Positions 1 to 6,627 of a DNA stretch of 64,000 bases are shown piece after piece. This DNA is from JAHCHG01 sp965214585. Lineage in GTDB: Bacteria; Acidobacteriota; Blastocatellia; Pyrinomonadales; Pyrinomonadaceae. Under the pieces are notes generated by a model. The model saw only the letters and a program-made list of their open reading frames with translations. It was not told the origin of the DNA and did not search any database. The stretch spans positions 2,790,001-2,854,000 of the forward strand of contig OZ243957.1 in the NCBI GenBank assembly GCA_965214585.1. The letters run 5' to 3'. Position 1 is the first letter of the stretch. Each line of letters opens with the position of its first letter. The translations under genes were made by a program, and so were the position numbers.

Positions 1-133
1 TTAGCTAAAGCAAAGATGATTGATTCTTTTAATAAGTTTGGCTAAAGCCTATTATTTCATTACTTACTTAACCTCTAGTTAAAACTGGAGGCAATTCACA
101 AAACCAAAAATTTAAAAACTGTCCGAACTATTG
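1..133. repeat. Hairpin-rich dispersed repeat, partial at window edge
   Basis: The stretch holds small stem-loops (GGCTAAAGCC near 40-49; CCTCTAGTT pairing with AACTGGAGG near 72-91). Positions 76-133 match 25875-25932 over about 58 bases with scattered substitutions. The second site lies directly beside a copy of the 300-bp inverted-repeat family, so this is probably the end of another long copy that starts outside the window. No coding signal was seen here. Confidence 0.5.
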
Positions 134-217
134 ATTTATGTTTTTCCATTAAAAAAAGGTTTCGCCAAAATTTTAGCGAAACCTTTTTCTGCTTTGAATA
201 TTCGTCTGATTGTTAAT

Positions 218-709
218 TTAGAAACTTCCGTTTCCGCGTTCTGCATCGCGATCAGCTTTTCTGTTTTGACGGCGTTCTTGCATTTTAGTTTTCATTTCTT
301 CAACTTTTGCCTTTTGTTCGGCAGTCAGAATCTGATAAATTTGCGATTTGACGCGCGTTTTTTCAACTAAAAGCTGCGCCATAATTCCGCTTTGCTGCGC
401 GGCAATCGCCTGAACCTGCGCTTCGTTAAACTGCCCGTTTGCCGTAACTTGCTGTAATTGCTGACGGTTGGCTTTCAAACTTTCGCGCAGAGATTTTGTG
501 CTTTCCCTGCCCGCTCGTCTGATCGCTTTCATCTGCTCTTTTTGTGCATCGGTCAAATCGAGCTGTTTCATCATTTTGAAAGCCCCGCGTTTGCCGTGAT
601 GCCCGCGCATACGTTTTCCGTTGTTGTCACCGCTTTGCTGTCCGAAAGCGAAAACTGTTCCGAGCGCGACGAGCGCAGTCATTAAAAGTCCGATAGTAAT
701 TTTTTTCAT
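218..709 (-). CDS. Spy/CpxP-like periplasmic chaperone or stress sensor
   Basis: A 163-residue protein with a signal peptide (residues 1 to about 24, ending AFGQQ), a basic His/Lys/Arg patch and a helical body carrying two LTxxQ-type motifs (LTDAQKEQ near 51 and LTAEQKAK near 128), the hallmark of the Spy/CpxP family. The C-terminal tail is highly charged. CpxP-like proteins bind misfolded envelope proteins and damp the CpxA sensor kinase. It is divergent from an OmpR-type regulator and a histidine kinase that start about 310 bases away, which is the Cpx arrangement. An AAGGAG ribosome site lies upstream of the ATG. The family call is firm; the direct link to the neighbouring kinase is inferred from position. 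Confidence 0.85.
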   Translation of the reverse strand: MKKITIGLLMTALVALGTVFAFGQQSGDNNGKRMRGHHGKRGAFKMMKQLDLTDAQKEQMKAIRRAGRESTKSLRESLKANRQQLQQVTANGQFNEAQVQAIAAQQSGIMAQLLVEKTRVKSQIYQILTAEQKAKVEEMKTKMQERRQNRKADRDAERGNGSF

Positions 710-857
710 TTTTTATTGCTCCTTGTGTTTTGTAAAATGTAACGCAATTTGTTTGCGTTCGGTAATTTAGACGTTTCGCAAATATGAAAAGTCGTGAGTT
801 TTTGGTCAGCAAATGCAAAGTTCTGTAAAGTTTGAACTTTAATATAATTTACAATTC

Positions 858-883
858 TTGACATAAACGAAAGGAAATATAAT
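858..883 (+). promoter_or_regulatory. Weak candidate promoter facing the response regulator
   Basis: TTGACA at 858-863 and TATAAT at 878-883 both match sigma-70 consensus, but the spacer is only 14 bases. Low confidence; it lies about 140 bases upstream of the response regulator start. Confidence 0.25.
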
Positions 884-900
884 GTAGAATCGAACATCTT

Positions 901-1011
901 AGGTTTGGTCTTTGGTTTTTGGGTTCTGGTCTTTGTTATTTTTATTTTTCGAGTTCAACTATTATTTTCGGCATACATCTTCAAAAACCAAAAGCCAAAA
1001 ATCAAAGACCT
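901..1011. repeat. Low-complexity inverted repeat upstream of the response regulator
   Basis: Left arm AGGTTTGGTCTTTGGTTTTT (from 901) pairs imperfectly with the right arm CCAAAAATCAAAGACCT (995-1011), and the middle is AT-rich. The arrangement ends only nine bases before the start codon, so a transcript from an upstream promoter would carry a large stem-loop in its leader. The repeat has the simple phrase-like look of other intergenic families in this window (28563-28646, 22663-22820). Confidence 0.5.
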
Positions 1012-1020
1012 GATTAAGTT

Positions 1021-1716
1021 ATGAACAAAATTTTAATAATTGACGACGACGAAGAACTTTGCGAACTTGTTTCCGAATATTTGACGGTTGAAGGTTTCGA
1101 GGTCGAAGCGGTTCACGACGGCGCGAAAGGTTTAGAACAGGCACTTGCGGGAGAATACGATATGGCGATTCTGGACGTGATGCTGCCGAAAATGAACGGT
1201 TTTGACGTTTTGCGCGAACTGCGAAAAGAATCGAATTTTCCGATTTTGATGTTGACGGCACGCGGCGAAGATATGGAAAGAATCGTCGGTTTAGAGATCG
1301 GCGCGGACGATTATCTGCCGAAACCTTTTAATCCGCGTGAACTCGTTGCGCGTCTGCGGGCGATTTTGCGGCGCGTCAAGATGTCGGAAGAAGCGAAGGC
1401 GACGGGCGCGGATAAATTTCAGGTTGACGACGTTGAAGTGCAGATTTCGGCGCGTTCGGCAAAGAAAAATAATGAAGATTTGAATTTAACTTCAGTCGAA
1501 TTTGATCTGCTCGCGCTGCTTCTAAAAGAAGCGGGAACTGTCGTTAAAAAAGAGGATTTGAGCGAACAGGTTTTAGAACGCGAACTTTCGCCGTTTGATC
1601 GAAGCCTCGATATGCACATCAGCAATCTGCGGAAAAAACTCGGCGAGCGCGAAGACGATTCCGAGCGCATAAAAACGGTGCGTTCCGTCGGATATATTTA
1701 TACTTTGCCGAGTTAG
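1021..1716 (+). CDS. OmpR/CpxR-type response regulator
   Basis: 231 residues. The receiver domain (1-115) has the acidic pocket D8-D10, phosphoacceptor D52 in ILDVMLP, T79 and K101. A winged-helix DNA-binding domain follows (about 130-228), ending in the typical VRSVGYIYTLP. It should be phosphorylated by the histidine kinase encoded 141 bases downstream. The intervening spacer holds a large inverted repeat, so the pair may not be tightly co-translated. Together with the divergent Spy/CpxP-like gene this reads as an envelope-stress two-component system. CpxR is the nearest named relative by context, but the OmpR family is large. Confidence 0.92.
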   Translation: MNKILIIDDDEELCELVSEYLTVEGFEVEAVHDGAKGLEQALAGEYDMAILDVMLPKMNGFDVLRELRKESNFPILMLTARGEDMERIVGLEIGADDYLPKPFNPRELVARLRAILRRVKMSEEAKATGADKFQVDDVEVQISARSAKKNNEDLNLTSVEFDLLALLLKEAGTVVKKEDLSEQVLERELSPFDRSLDMHISNLRKKLGEREDDSERIKTVRSVGYIYTLPS

Positions 1717-1726
1717 CGTAATGCCT

Positions 1727-1842
1727 GCATCCTGCTGGCAGTCGCGTTGGCTTCCAGCCGACGCTTTGTTTTTTTTGCTCAACTTTCGAGCAAATCACAT
1801 TGACGTGGCGGCTGGAAGCCGCCACGACTGCCAGCAGGATGC
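1727..1842. repeat. Inverted repeat between response regulator and kinase genes
   Basis: GCATCCTGCTGGCAGTCG (1727-1744) is the exact reverse complement of CGACTGCCAGCAGGATGC (1825-1842); the inner parts (GGCTTCCAGCC and GGCGGCTGGAAGCCGCC) pair further. The stem ends 15 bases before the kinase start codon, where no clear Shine-Dalgarno sequence is seen. It may act as an mRNA structure that lowers kinase expression relative to the regulator, or it may simply be a REP-like insertion. Confidence 0.75.
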
Positions 1843-1857
1843 TGGCGATACAAAAAA

Positions 1858-3219
1858 ATGAGTTTATTTTTAAAAATCTTTTTGTGGTTTTGGGTGGCGT
1901 TAATTTTGGTCGCGGGCGCGATAACGCTTGTTAATCGGACGGTGCAGACCGAGCCTCTGAACAGGCAGATGCAGTCTTTTGCCGACGACATTATGAACGT
2001 CCAGTCGGAAACCGCCGCGCAAATTTACAACGCCGAAGGTATCGAAGGATTAAACAAATTTCTCGACAGACTGCAAGTTTCCAAAAGAATTATGCGCGTC
2101 GGTTTGTTCAATTCAAAGGGCGAACAGATCGCGGGAGAACCTTTTGAGGAAAACACCGAAAACGTCTTTAAAAATTCTTTAAGCAGCGATAAAACCGAGA
2201 TTGACAGGTCAAACGCTAATTCTTTATTTGCTAAAAGAACCGAGTTGAGCAGCGGCGAAACTGTTGTTTTGGTTACGCTCTGGAAACGTCCGAATTTTAA
2301 CGGTTATTTTTATCCGTCCGAACGGCAGTTTTACAGGCTTTTAGCAATCGTCTTTATCGCAGGTCTTTTTTCATACGGTTTGGCGCGTTATCTGACATCG
2401 CCGATTGCCGAACTGCGAATGGCGACGCAGAAATTTGCCAACGGCGATCTGCAAACGCGCGTCGGCGAAAAGATCGGCAGAGGGCGCGACGAGATTTCAA
2501 ATCTGGCGCGTGATTTTGACGAAATGGCGGAACGGATCGAAACGCTCGTAACTTCGGAAAAACGCTTGACGCAGGACATTTCGCACGAATTGCGCTCGCC
2601 GCTGGCGCGTTTAAATGTCGCGCTCGAACTCGCCAAAGGAAAAGCCAACCAAGAAACAATGCCGCAGATCGAACGCATCGAAACCGAATCTTTTCGTTTG
2701 AATGAAATGATCTCGCAGCTTTTGACGCTTTCAAAACTCGAAACAAATTCGCAGAGTTTTGATAAAACGGAAGTCAATTTAACGAAAGTTTTTGAACAAG
2801 TCGCGGCGGACGCGGATTTTGAGGCGAACGCGAAAAACAAATCGGTTAAAATTCTGCAAAACGATGGGGTCAAAGTTTTCGGCAACGAAATTCTGCTTCG
2901 CAGCGCGATTGAAAACGTCATACGAAACGCGGTGCGCTACACGCCCGAAAATACGAGCGTGGAAATCTCGCTCAAAGAAGAAAACAAAAATGCCCGAATC
3001 GTTATCAGAGATTTCGGAGAAGGCGTTCCCGAAGAGGATTTGGAAAAACTTTTCCGCCCGTTTTATCGCGTCCAAACGGCGCGGGACAGAAAAACCGGCG
3101 GAATCGGCTTAGGTTTGGCAATCGCCGAACGCGCCGTCAACGCTCATCACGGTTTGATAAAAGCCAGAAATTTAGAGAAAGGCTTTATCGTGGTGATTAA
3201 TCTGCCGAATCTGAAATAA
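1858..3219 (+). CDS. Sensor histidine kinase, CpxA-like
   Basis: 453 residues. An N-terminal membrane segment (about 4-25), a periplasmic sensor region (about 26-158) and a second membrane segment (about 159-178) are followed by a HAMP domain. The dimerisation H-box is ISHELRSPLARL with H243. The ATPase domain shows an N-box (IENVIRNAVRYTP), G1 (DFGEGVP) and G2 (GIGLGLAIAERAV). It autophosphorylates on H243 and passes phosphate to the upstream regulator. The two-membrane-segment periplasmic layout and the nearby Spy/CpxP-like gene support an envelope-sensing role. The start codon follows the inverted repeat directly. Confidence 0.9.
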   Translation: MSLFLKIFLWFWVALILVAGAITLVNRTVQTEPLNRQMQSFADDIMNVQSETAAQIYNAEGIEGLNKFLDRLQVSKRIMRVGLFNSKGEQIAGEPFEENTENVFKNSLSSDKTEIDRSNANSLFAKRTELSSGETVVLVTLWKRPNFNGYFYPSERQFYRLLAIVFIAGLFSYGLARYLTSPIAELRMATQKFANGDLQTRVGEKIGRGRDEISNLARDFDEMAERIETLVTSEKRLTQDISHELRSPLARLNVALELAKGKANQETMPQIERIETESFRLNEMISQLLTLSKLETNSQSFDKTEVNLTKVFEQVAADADFEANAKNKSVKILQNDGVKVFGNEILLRSAIENVIRNAVRYTPENTSVEISLKEENKNARIVIRDFGEGVPEEDLEKLFRPFYRVQTARDRKTGGIGLGLAIAERAVNAHHGLIKARNLEKGFIVVINLPNLK

Positions 3220-3240
3220 AAATGCTGAGGATGAAAAGTT

Positions 3241-3287
3241 CTTTTACTCAGAAGTTTTGATTCCAAAGGAAAACTTCTGAGTAAAAG
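3241..3287 (+). terminator. Strong stem-loop after the kinase gene
   Basis: CTTTTACTCAGAAGTTTT (3241-3258) pairs perfectly with AAAACTTCTGAGTAAAAG (3270-3287) across an 11-base loop. There is no clean T-run, so this could be an intrinsic terminator of weak type or an mRNA-stabilising hairpin. Confidence 0.55.
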
Positions 3288-3431
3288 GAATAAGATTTTA
3301 GCAAAAATGCAAATCTGGCTTAGTTCTTATTATTGTGATATTTTTATATTTGTAAATTTTTCAAGATTAACGGCTGTATTCGGTTACTTTCGTAAACGGA
3401 ATAACTTATAAGTTATTTAGGACTAAAAACT

Positions 3432-3775
3432 GTGAAAATCAGAAAACTGCAACTAAAAAATATCGGAGTTTTTGATGATGAACCGATTGAATTTCAGCCT
3501 TGTTCTGAAAAAGATAAGGCTGAATTCATATTTTCACAAGGCAAAACGGAACGGGTAAAACTACGATTTTATAAGCCTTAGCAAGTTTATTTTCAGTAAA
3601 GCAAGTAAATGATAAGCTGAAAGAAGTTTGGGAGACGAGAGAAAATGTAGATTTTGAAGACGATAAAGTTTGGACGGTTTCGCGCGAAGGCTTGATTTTT
3701 ATGAAGCAAATCAGCGGACGACACAAAGATTTGGGCGATATTGAAAGTTTGCGGGAGTTGGAAAATGAAGGTTGA
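3432..3775 (+). pseudogene. Decayed AAA-family ATPase
   Basis: From a GTG the frame reads VKIRKLQLKNIGVFDD, a start typical of RecF/SMC-like AAA ATPases whose first strands recognise DNA ends or partners. After a frameshift the next frame gives IHIFTRQNGTGKTTIL, an intact-looking Walker A P-loop (QNGTGKTT), followed at once by a stop. A third stretch (about 3586-3775) keeps a coding look and ends in LRELENEG then a stop. The gene is thus broken by at least one frameshift and one stop, and most of the ATPase (Walker B, sensor regions) is gone. It is a relic, possibly of a defence or TA-type ATPase; the subfamily cannot be named. Confidence 0.7.
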
Positions 3776-3910
3776 TATGTCGCCGAAGGCGGTAAAAGGA
3801 AGGCTAAAGTTAGTTTCGCAGCTTTGGCGTTTGAGCGTTTCGTTGGGAAAGGCTAAAAAGGAAACTGATACGCGGCGAAAAGTGGAAAACACTACGGACG
3901 GAGAAGACAA

Positions 3911-4219
3911 ATGAAAGGATTTTACGCAAAATTCAGAATAATGCTGATAACATTTGCGCTCGGTTTGGCAAGTGTTTTTATGATGAACGGTTCGCTGCAA
4001 TTTTCGGATGAAGTTTATGTAGATTTGCCTAAAGTCAAAAGTGAAACAGTAATTTTGGTAAATCCAAAATACAGAAATGAAATGCCTAAAATGGATGGGA
4101 TAATTGCGTGTGATAGGCGAAGAAAACTTTCTAAAGAACAATCAGAAGAACAATTAAAAAAGATTCGTTTGTTAATTCAAAATAGAAATGAAAACATTGG
4201 AAGAAAATTCACGCCTTAA
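3911..4219 (+). CDS. Small hypothetical exported or membrane-anchored protein
   Basis: 102 residues, family not recognised. It has an N-terminal basic and hydrophobic segment (residues about 9-30, LITFALGLASVFMM) consistent with a signal peptide or membrane anchor. A short polar stretch follows, then a charged C-terminal helix rich in Lys, Glu and Gln (about 72-95). The gene lies between a dead ATPase and a series of small charged genes, and its 3' end overlaps the next small reading frame. Function unknown; it may be a remnant. Confidence 0.45.
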   Translation: MKGFYAKFRIMLITFALGLASVFMMNGSLQFSDEVYVDLPKVKSETVILVNPKYRNEMPKMDGIIACDRRRKLSKEQSEEQLKKIRLLIQNRNENIGRKFTP

Positions 4220-4349
4220 AAAACTTTCCGAAGTGTTTAAAAGATTAGAAGGGAAATTAAAACTCGGCGGCGGAAGTGGCGGAATAAGTTGCGACGAAGC
4301 GCGAAAAAGAGCAGATTTTGAGTTAATAAAAAATCCAAATTGCGAATAA
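4188..4349 (+). CDS. 53-residue frame echoing the N-terminus of the carboxyltransferase
   Basis: The frame starts MKTLEENSRLKKLSEVFKRL and continues EGKLKLGGG, closely resembling the true gene at 4928, which begins MKTTEQKSRLRQLSEEFERL and continues ERKLKLGGG. After about residue 32 the similarity ends and the frame closes after KNPNCE. Its stop overlaps the next relic start (TAATG at 4347-4351). It looks like a partial duplication of the 5' end of the carboxyltransferase gene; whether a peptide is made is unknown. Confidence 0.5.
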   Translation: MKTLEENSRLKKLSEVFKRLEGKLKLGGGSGGISCDEARKRADFELIKNPNCE

Positions 4350-4408
4350 TGAAAACAACCGAACAAAAATCACGTTTGCGCCAATTGAGCGATGATTTCA
4401 GGCGATAA
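4349..4408 (+). pseudogene. Second truncated copy of the carboxyltransferase 5' end
   Basis: The frame reads MKTTEQKSRLRQLSDDFRR and stops. The nucleotides match 4928-4984 with only a few substitutions over about 57 bases, including the identical first eight codons. This is a clear partial duplication broken off after 19 codons. Two copies of one gene start immediately upstream of the real gene point to past tandem duplication and deletion. Confidence 0.7.
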
Positions 4409-4420
4409 CGGCGCGGAGTT

Positions 4421-4431
4421 TGTGTTAAAAT
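4421..4431 (+). promoter_or_regulatory. Candidate extended -10 element
   Basis: TGTGTTAAAAT lies 18 bases before the ATG at 4450, with a GGAG ribosome site in between. Nearly the same block (TGTTAAAATTTCA, a G/A-rich site, ATG) precedes the antitoxin gene at 10732, and related motifs occur at 9863 and 44806. It is probably a real housekeeping promoter element of this organism. Confidence 0.45.
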
Positions 4432-4449
4432 TTCAGAAGGAGAAAAGTT

Positions 4450-4635
4450 ATGCAAAATATAGTTTTTGACGAGCAGATTTCGGCTCAAGAAGCGGAGAAA
4501 ATAAAAGCCGAAGTTCGTAAAATTTTTGCGGAAGTCGAGCGAAATAAAGAAAAGATGGACAAAGATCGGCGGGATATTGAAAAAATGAAAATCCGAACCC
4601 GCGCGATGTTGGAAAATCTGGAGAAAGCCGCTTAG
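4450..4635 (+). CDS. Small coiled-coil hypothetical protein
   Basis: 61 residues, almost entirely Lys/Glu/Arg-rich helix (AQEAEKIKAEVRKIFAEVER onward), with no hydrophobic segment. A promoter-like element and a GGAG ribosome site precede it. It is followed five bases later by another small coiled-coil gene, so the two probably form a unit that also leads into the carboxyltransferase gene. The family is not recognised. Antitoxin-like or structural roles are possible but unsupported. Confidence 0.5.
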   Translation: MQNIVFDEQISAQEAEKIKAEVRKIFAEVERNKEKMDKDRRDIEKMKIRTRAMLENLEKAA

Positions 4636-4640
4636 ATTTT

Positions 4641-4919
4641 ATGTGGAAGGAATTTTACGAATGGGTTAAGCAAATGCTCATTCTGTCTAAAGAAACCGAG
4701 CGTAATCGCGCAGATATTAAAGATATGCGTCAGGAACTCGAACGCTTGACTTTGATCGTGCAGGGCTTGGCTTTTGAAATCAAATCGCAAAGCGAAAAAA
4801 TTGACCGCGCACACGAAAACGAAACTCACGAGCGCGAAAAACTTACCTTGAAACTGGAAAATGAAATGCTCAAGTTCGAGCGCAGACTGCCCACAGCAGA
4901 GAAAGATAAAACAGAATAA
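4641..4919 (+). CDS. Coiled-coil hypothetical protein
   Basis: 92 residues with heptad-like hydrophobic spacing from about residue 15 to 85 (for example DIKDMRQELERLTLIVQGL) and many charged residues: a predicted long coiled coil without membrane segments. It begins five bases after the previous small gene and ends eight bases before the carboxyltransferase ATG, so co-transcription is likely. Function unknown. The position suggests a historical link with the duplicated carboxyltransferase start rather than a known carboxylase subunit. Confidence 0.5.
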   Translation: MWKEFYEWVKQMLILSKETERNRADIKDMRQELERLTLIVQGLAFEIKSQSEKIDRAHENETHEREKLTLKLENEMLKFERRLPTAEKDKTE

Positions 4920-4927
4920 TTTTGCAA

Positions 4928-6547
4928 ATGAAAACAACCGAACAAAAATCCCGCTTGCGCCAATTGAGCGAAGAATTCGAGCGTCTGGAACGCAAATTAA
5001 AACTCGGCGGCGGCGAAGCGAAAATTGAAAGAACGCACGCTAAGGGAAAATTGACGGCGCGGGAAAGAATTGATCTGCTGTTTGACAAAGACGCATATCA
5101 ACAGGAAATAGGTTTGCTCGTTGCGTATGACGAATATGACGGGAAAGCACCGGCGGCGGCGGTTGTAACTTCGGTTGGGAAGATCGAAGGGCGCGAGTGC
5201 GTCGTTGTGGCAAATGATGCGACGATCAAGGCGGGCGCGTGGTATCCCGAAACGATCAAGAAAATCTTGCGGGCGCAGGAAATTGCGATGCGAAACCGTG
5301 TGCCGATAATTTATCTGGTTGATTCGGCGGGCGTGAATCTGCCGTATCAGGGCGGCGTTTTTCCCGGTCAATACGGCGCGGCGCGAATTTTTTATTATAA
5401 TTCGATTATGCGGCGGTATTTGAAAGTTCCGCAGATTTCAGCCGTGATGGGAATGTGCGTGGCGGGCGGCGCGTATCTGCCCGCATTGTCCGACGTGATT
5501 TTGATGGTCGAAGGCACTTCGTTTATGGGTTTAGGCGGCGCAAATCTCGTCAAAGGCGCGACGGGACAGACGATTGACAACGAAACTCTCGGCGGCGCGG
5601 CGACTCACAATTCGATTTCGGGCGTGGCTCATTATCGCGCCGAAACGGAAGAAAAATGTATCGAGAAAATCCGCAAATTAGTTTCTGAATTGCCTGTTAA
5701 ACATCAAACGAAAGTTTCGATAATCGAGGCGGAAAAACCAAAAAGTCTGCTTGAAAAACTTTACGAAATAATTCCCGAAGACCATCGCGCGGGTTACGAT
5801 ATGCGCGAGGTTTTAGACTGCATTTTGGACGCGGGCGAATTGGACGAATTTCAAGCCGATTATGCCAAAGAAATGATTTGCGGCACGGCGAGAATTTGCG
5901 GAATTCAAGTTGGAATTATCGCCAATTATCGCGGACTTATTCCAAACAAAGGAAAATCGCCGAAATTCGGCGGAATCGTTTACACCGAATCGGCTGAAAA
6001 AACCGCGTATTTTATCGAAAACTGCAACCGCCATTCAACGCCGATTCTTTTCGTGCAAGACGTTTCGGGTTTTATGGTCGGCAAAGACGCGGAACATTCG
6101 GGAATCATTCGCGCTGGCGCGAGATTCGTCGAAGCGATGGCGACGGCGGTTGTGCCGAAACTCGTTTTGACGATAAATCACGCTTCGGGCGCGGGTTATT
6201 ACGCGATGGCTGGGCAAGGTTTCGATCCAGATTTTATTTTCAGCTTGCCGACGGGAAGAATGGGCGTGATGGAAGGCGATTCAGCGGCGGTGGCGATCTA
6301 CGGAACGCAAATCGAACGGCTAAAAAAAGAAGGCAGAGAACCCGACCAAGAAATGCTCGCCGAAATGGATGAAGTGCGCGAAACTTACGAAAGGGAATTA
6401 GACGCAAAATATGCGGCGGCGCGTGGATTTGTGGATGCGATTATCACGCCGGAAAATCTGCGCTCCGCTTTGCACATCGCGCTCGAAACAACTCTCAACA
6501 CGGATAAACCGCATCTCGGCGCATTCGTTTTACCCGAAAATATTTAA
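4928..6547 (+). CDS. Acyl-CoA carboxylase, carboxyltransferase subunit
   Basis: 539 residues from the ATG at 4928, chosen because the relic copy at 4349 starts with the same codons; an earlier in-frame TTG at 4922 is less likely. The crotonase-fold carboxyltransferase domains are clear: a biotin/CoA-side N-domain with VDSAGVNLPYQGGVFPGQYG and GGAYLPALSDVILMVEG, and a C-domain with FVQDVSGFMVG and INHASGAGYYAMAGQGFDPD. It resembles methylcrotonyl- and propionyl-CoA carboxylase beta subunits, which move carboxyl from carboxybiotin to an acyl-CoA. The biotin carboxylase partner is probably the gene at 19535-21046; no separate biotin carrier protein was seen in the window. The acyl substrate cannot be decided here. 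Confidence 0.93.
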   Translation: MKTTEQKSRLRQLSEEFERLERKLKLGGGEAKIERTHAKGKLTARERIDLLFDKDAYQQEIGLLVAYDEYDGKAPAAAVVTSVGKIEGRECVVVANDATIKAGAWYPETIKKILRAQEIAMRNRVPIIYLVDSAGVNLPYQGGVFPGQYGAARIFYYNSIMRRYLKVPQISAVMGMCVAGGAYLPALSDVILMVEGTSFMGLGGANLVKGATGQTIDNETLGGAATHNSISGVAHYRAETEEKCIEKIRKLVSELPVKHQTKVSIIEAEKPKSLLEKLYEIIPEDHRAGYDMREVLDCILDAGELDEFQADYAKEMICGTARICGIQVGIIANYRGLIPNKGKSPKFGGIVYTESAEKTAYFIENCNRHSTPILFVQDVSGFMVGKDAEHSGIIRAGARFVEAMATAVVPKLVLTINHASGAGYYAMAGQGFDPDFIFSLPTGRMGVMEGDSAAVAIYGTQIERLKKEGREPDQEMLAEMDEVRETYERELDAKYAAARGFVDAIITPENLRSALHIALETTLNTDKPHLGAFVLPENI

Positions 6548-6627
6548 AATTCCGGTGAGAATTATTTACCATATCAAAATTTGCCCAATATCAAAATTGA
6601 CAAAGCCGAAATTTGTTAAAGCAAACT

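Noticed and set aside
1..133. A small protein frame starting at 131 and extending rightward
   Set aside because: It overlaps the well-supported Spy/CpxP-like gene on the other strand and has no ribosome site.
858..883. Strong sigma-70 promoter for the response regulator
   Set aside because: Both hexamers match well but the 14-base spacer is too short; kept only as a weak candidate.
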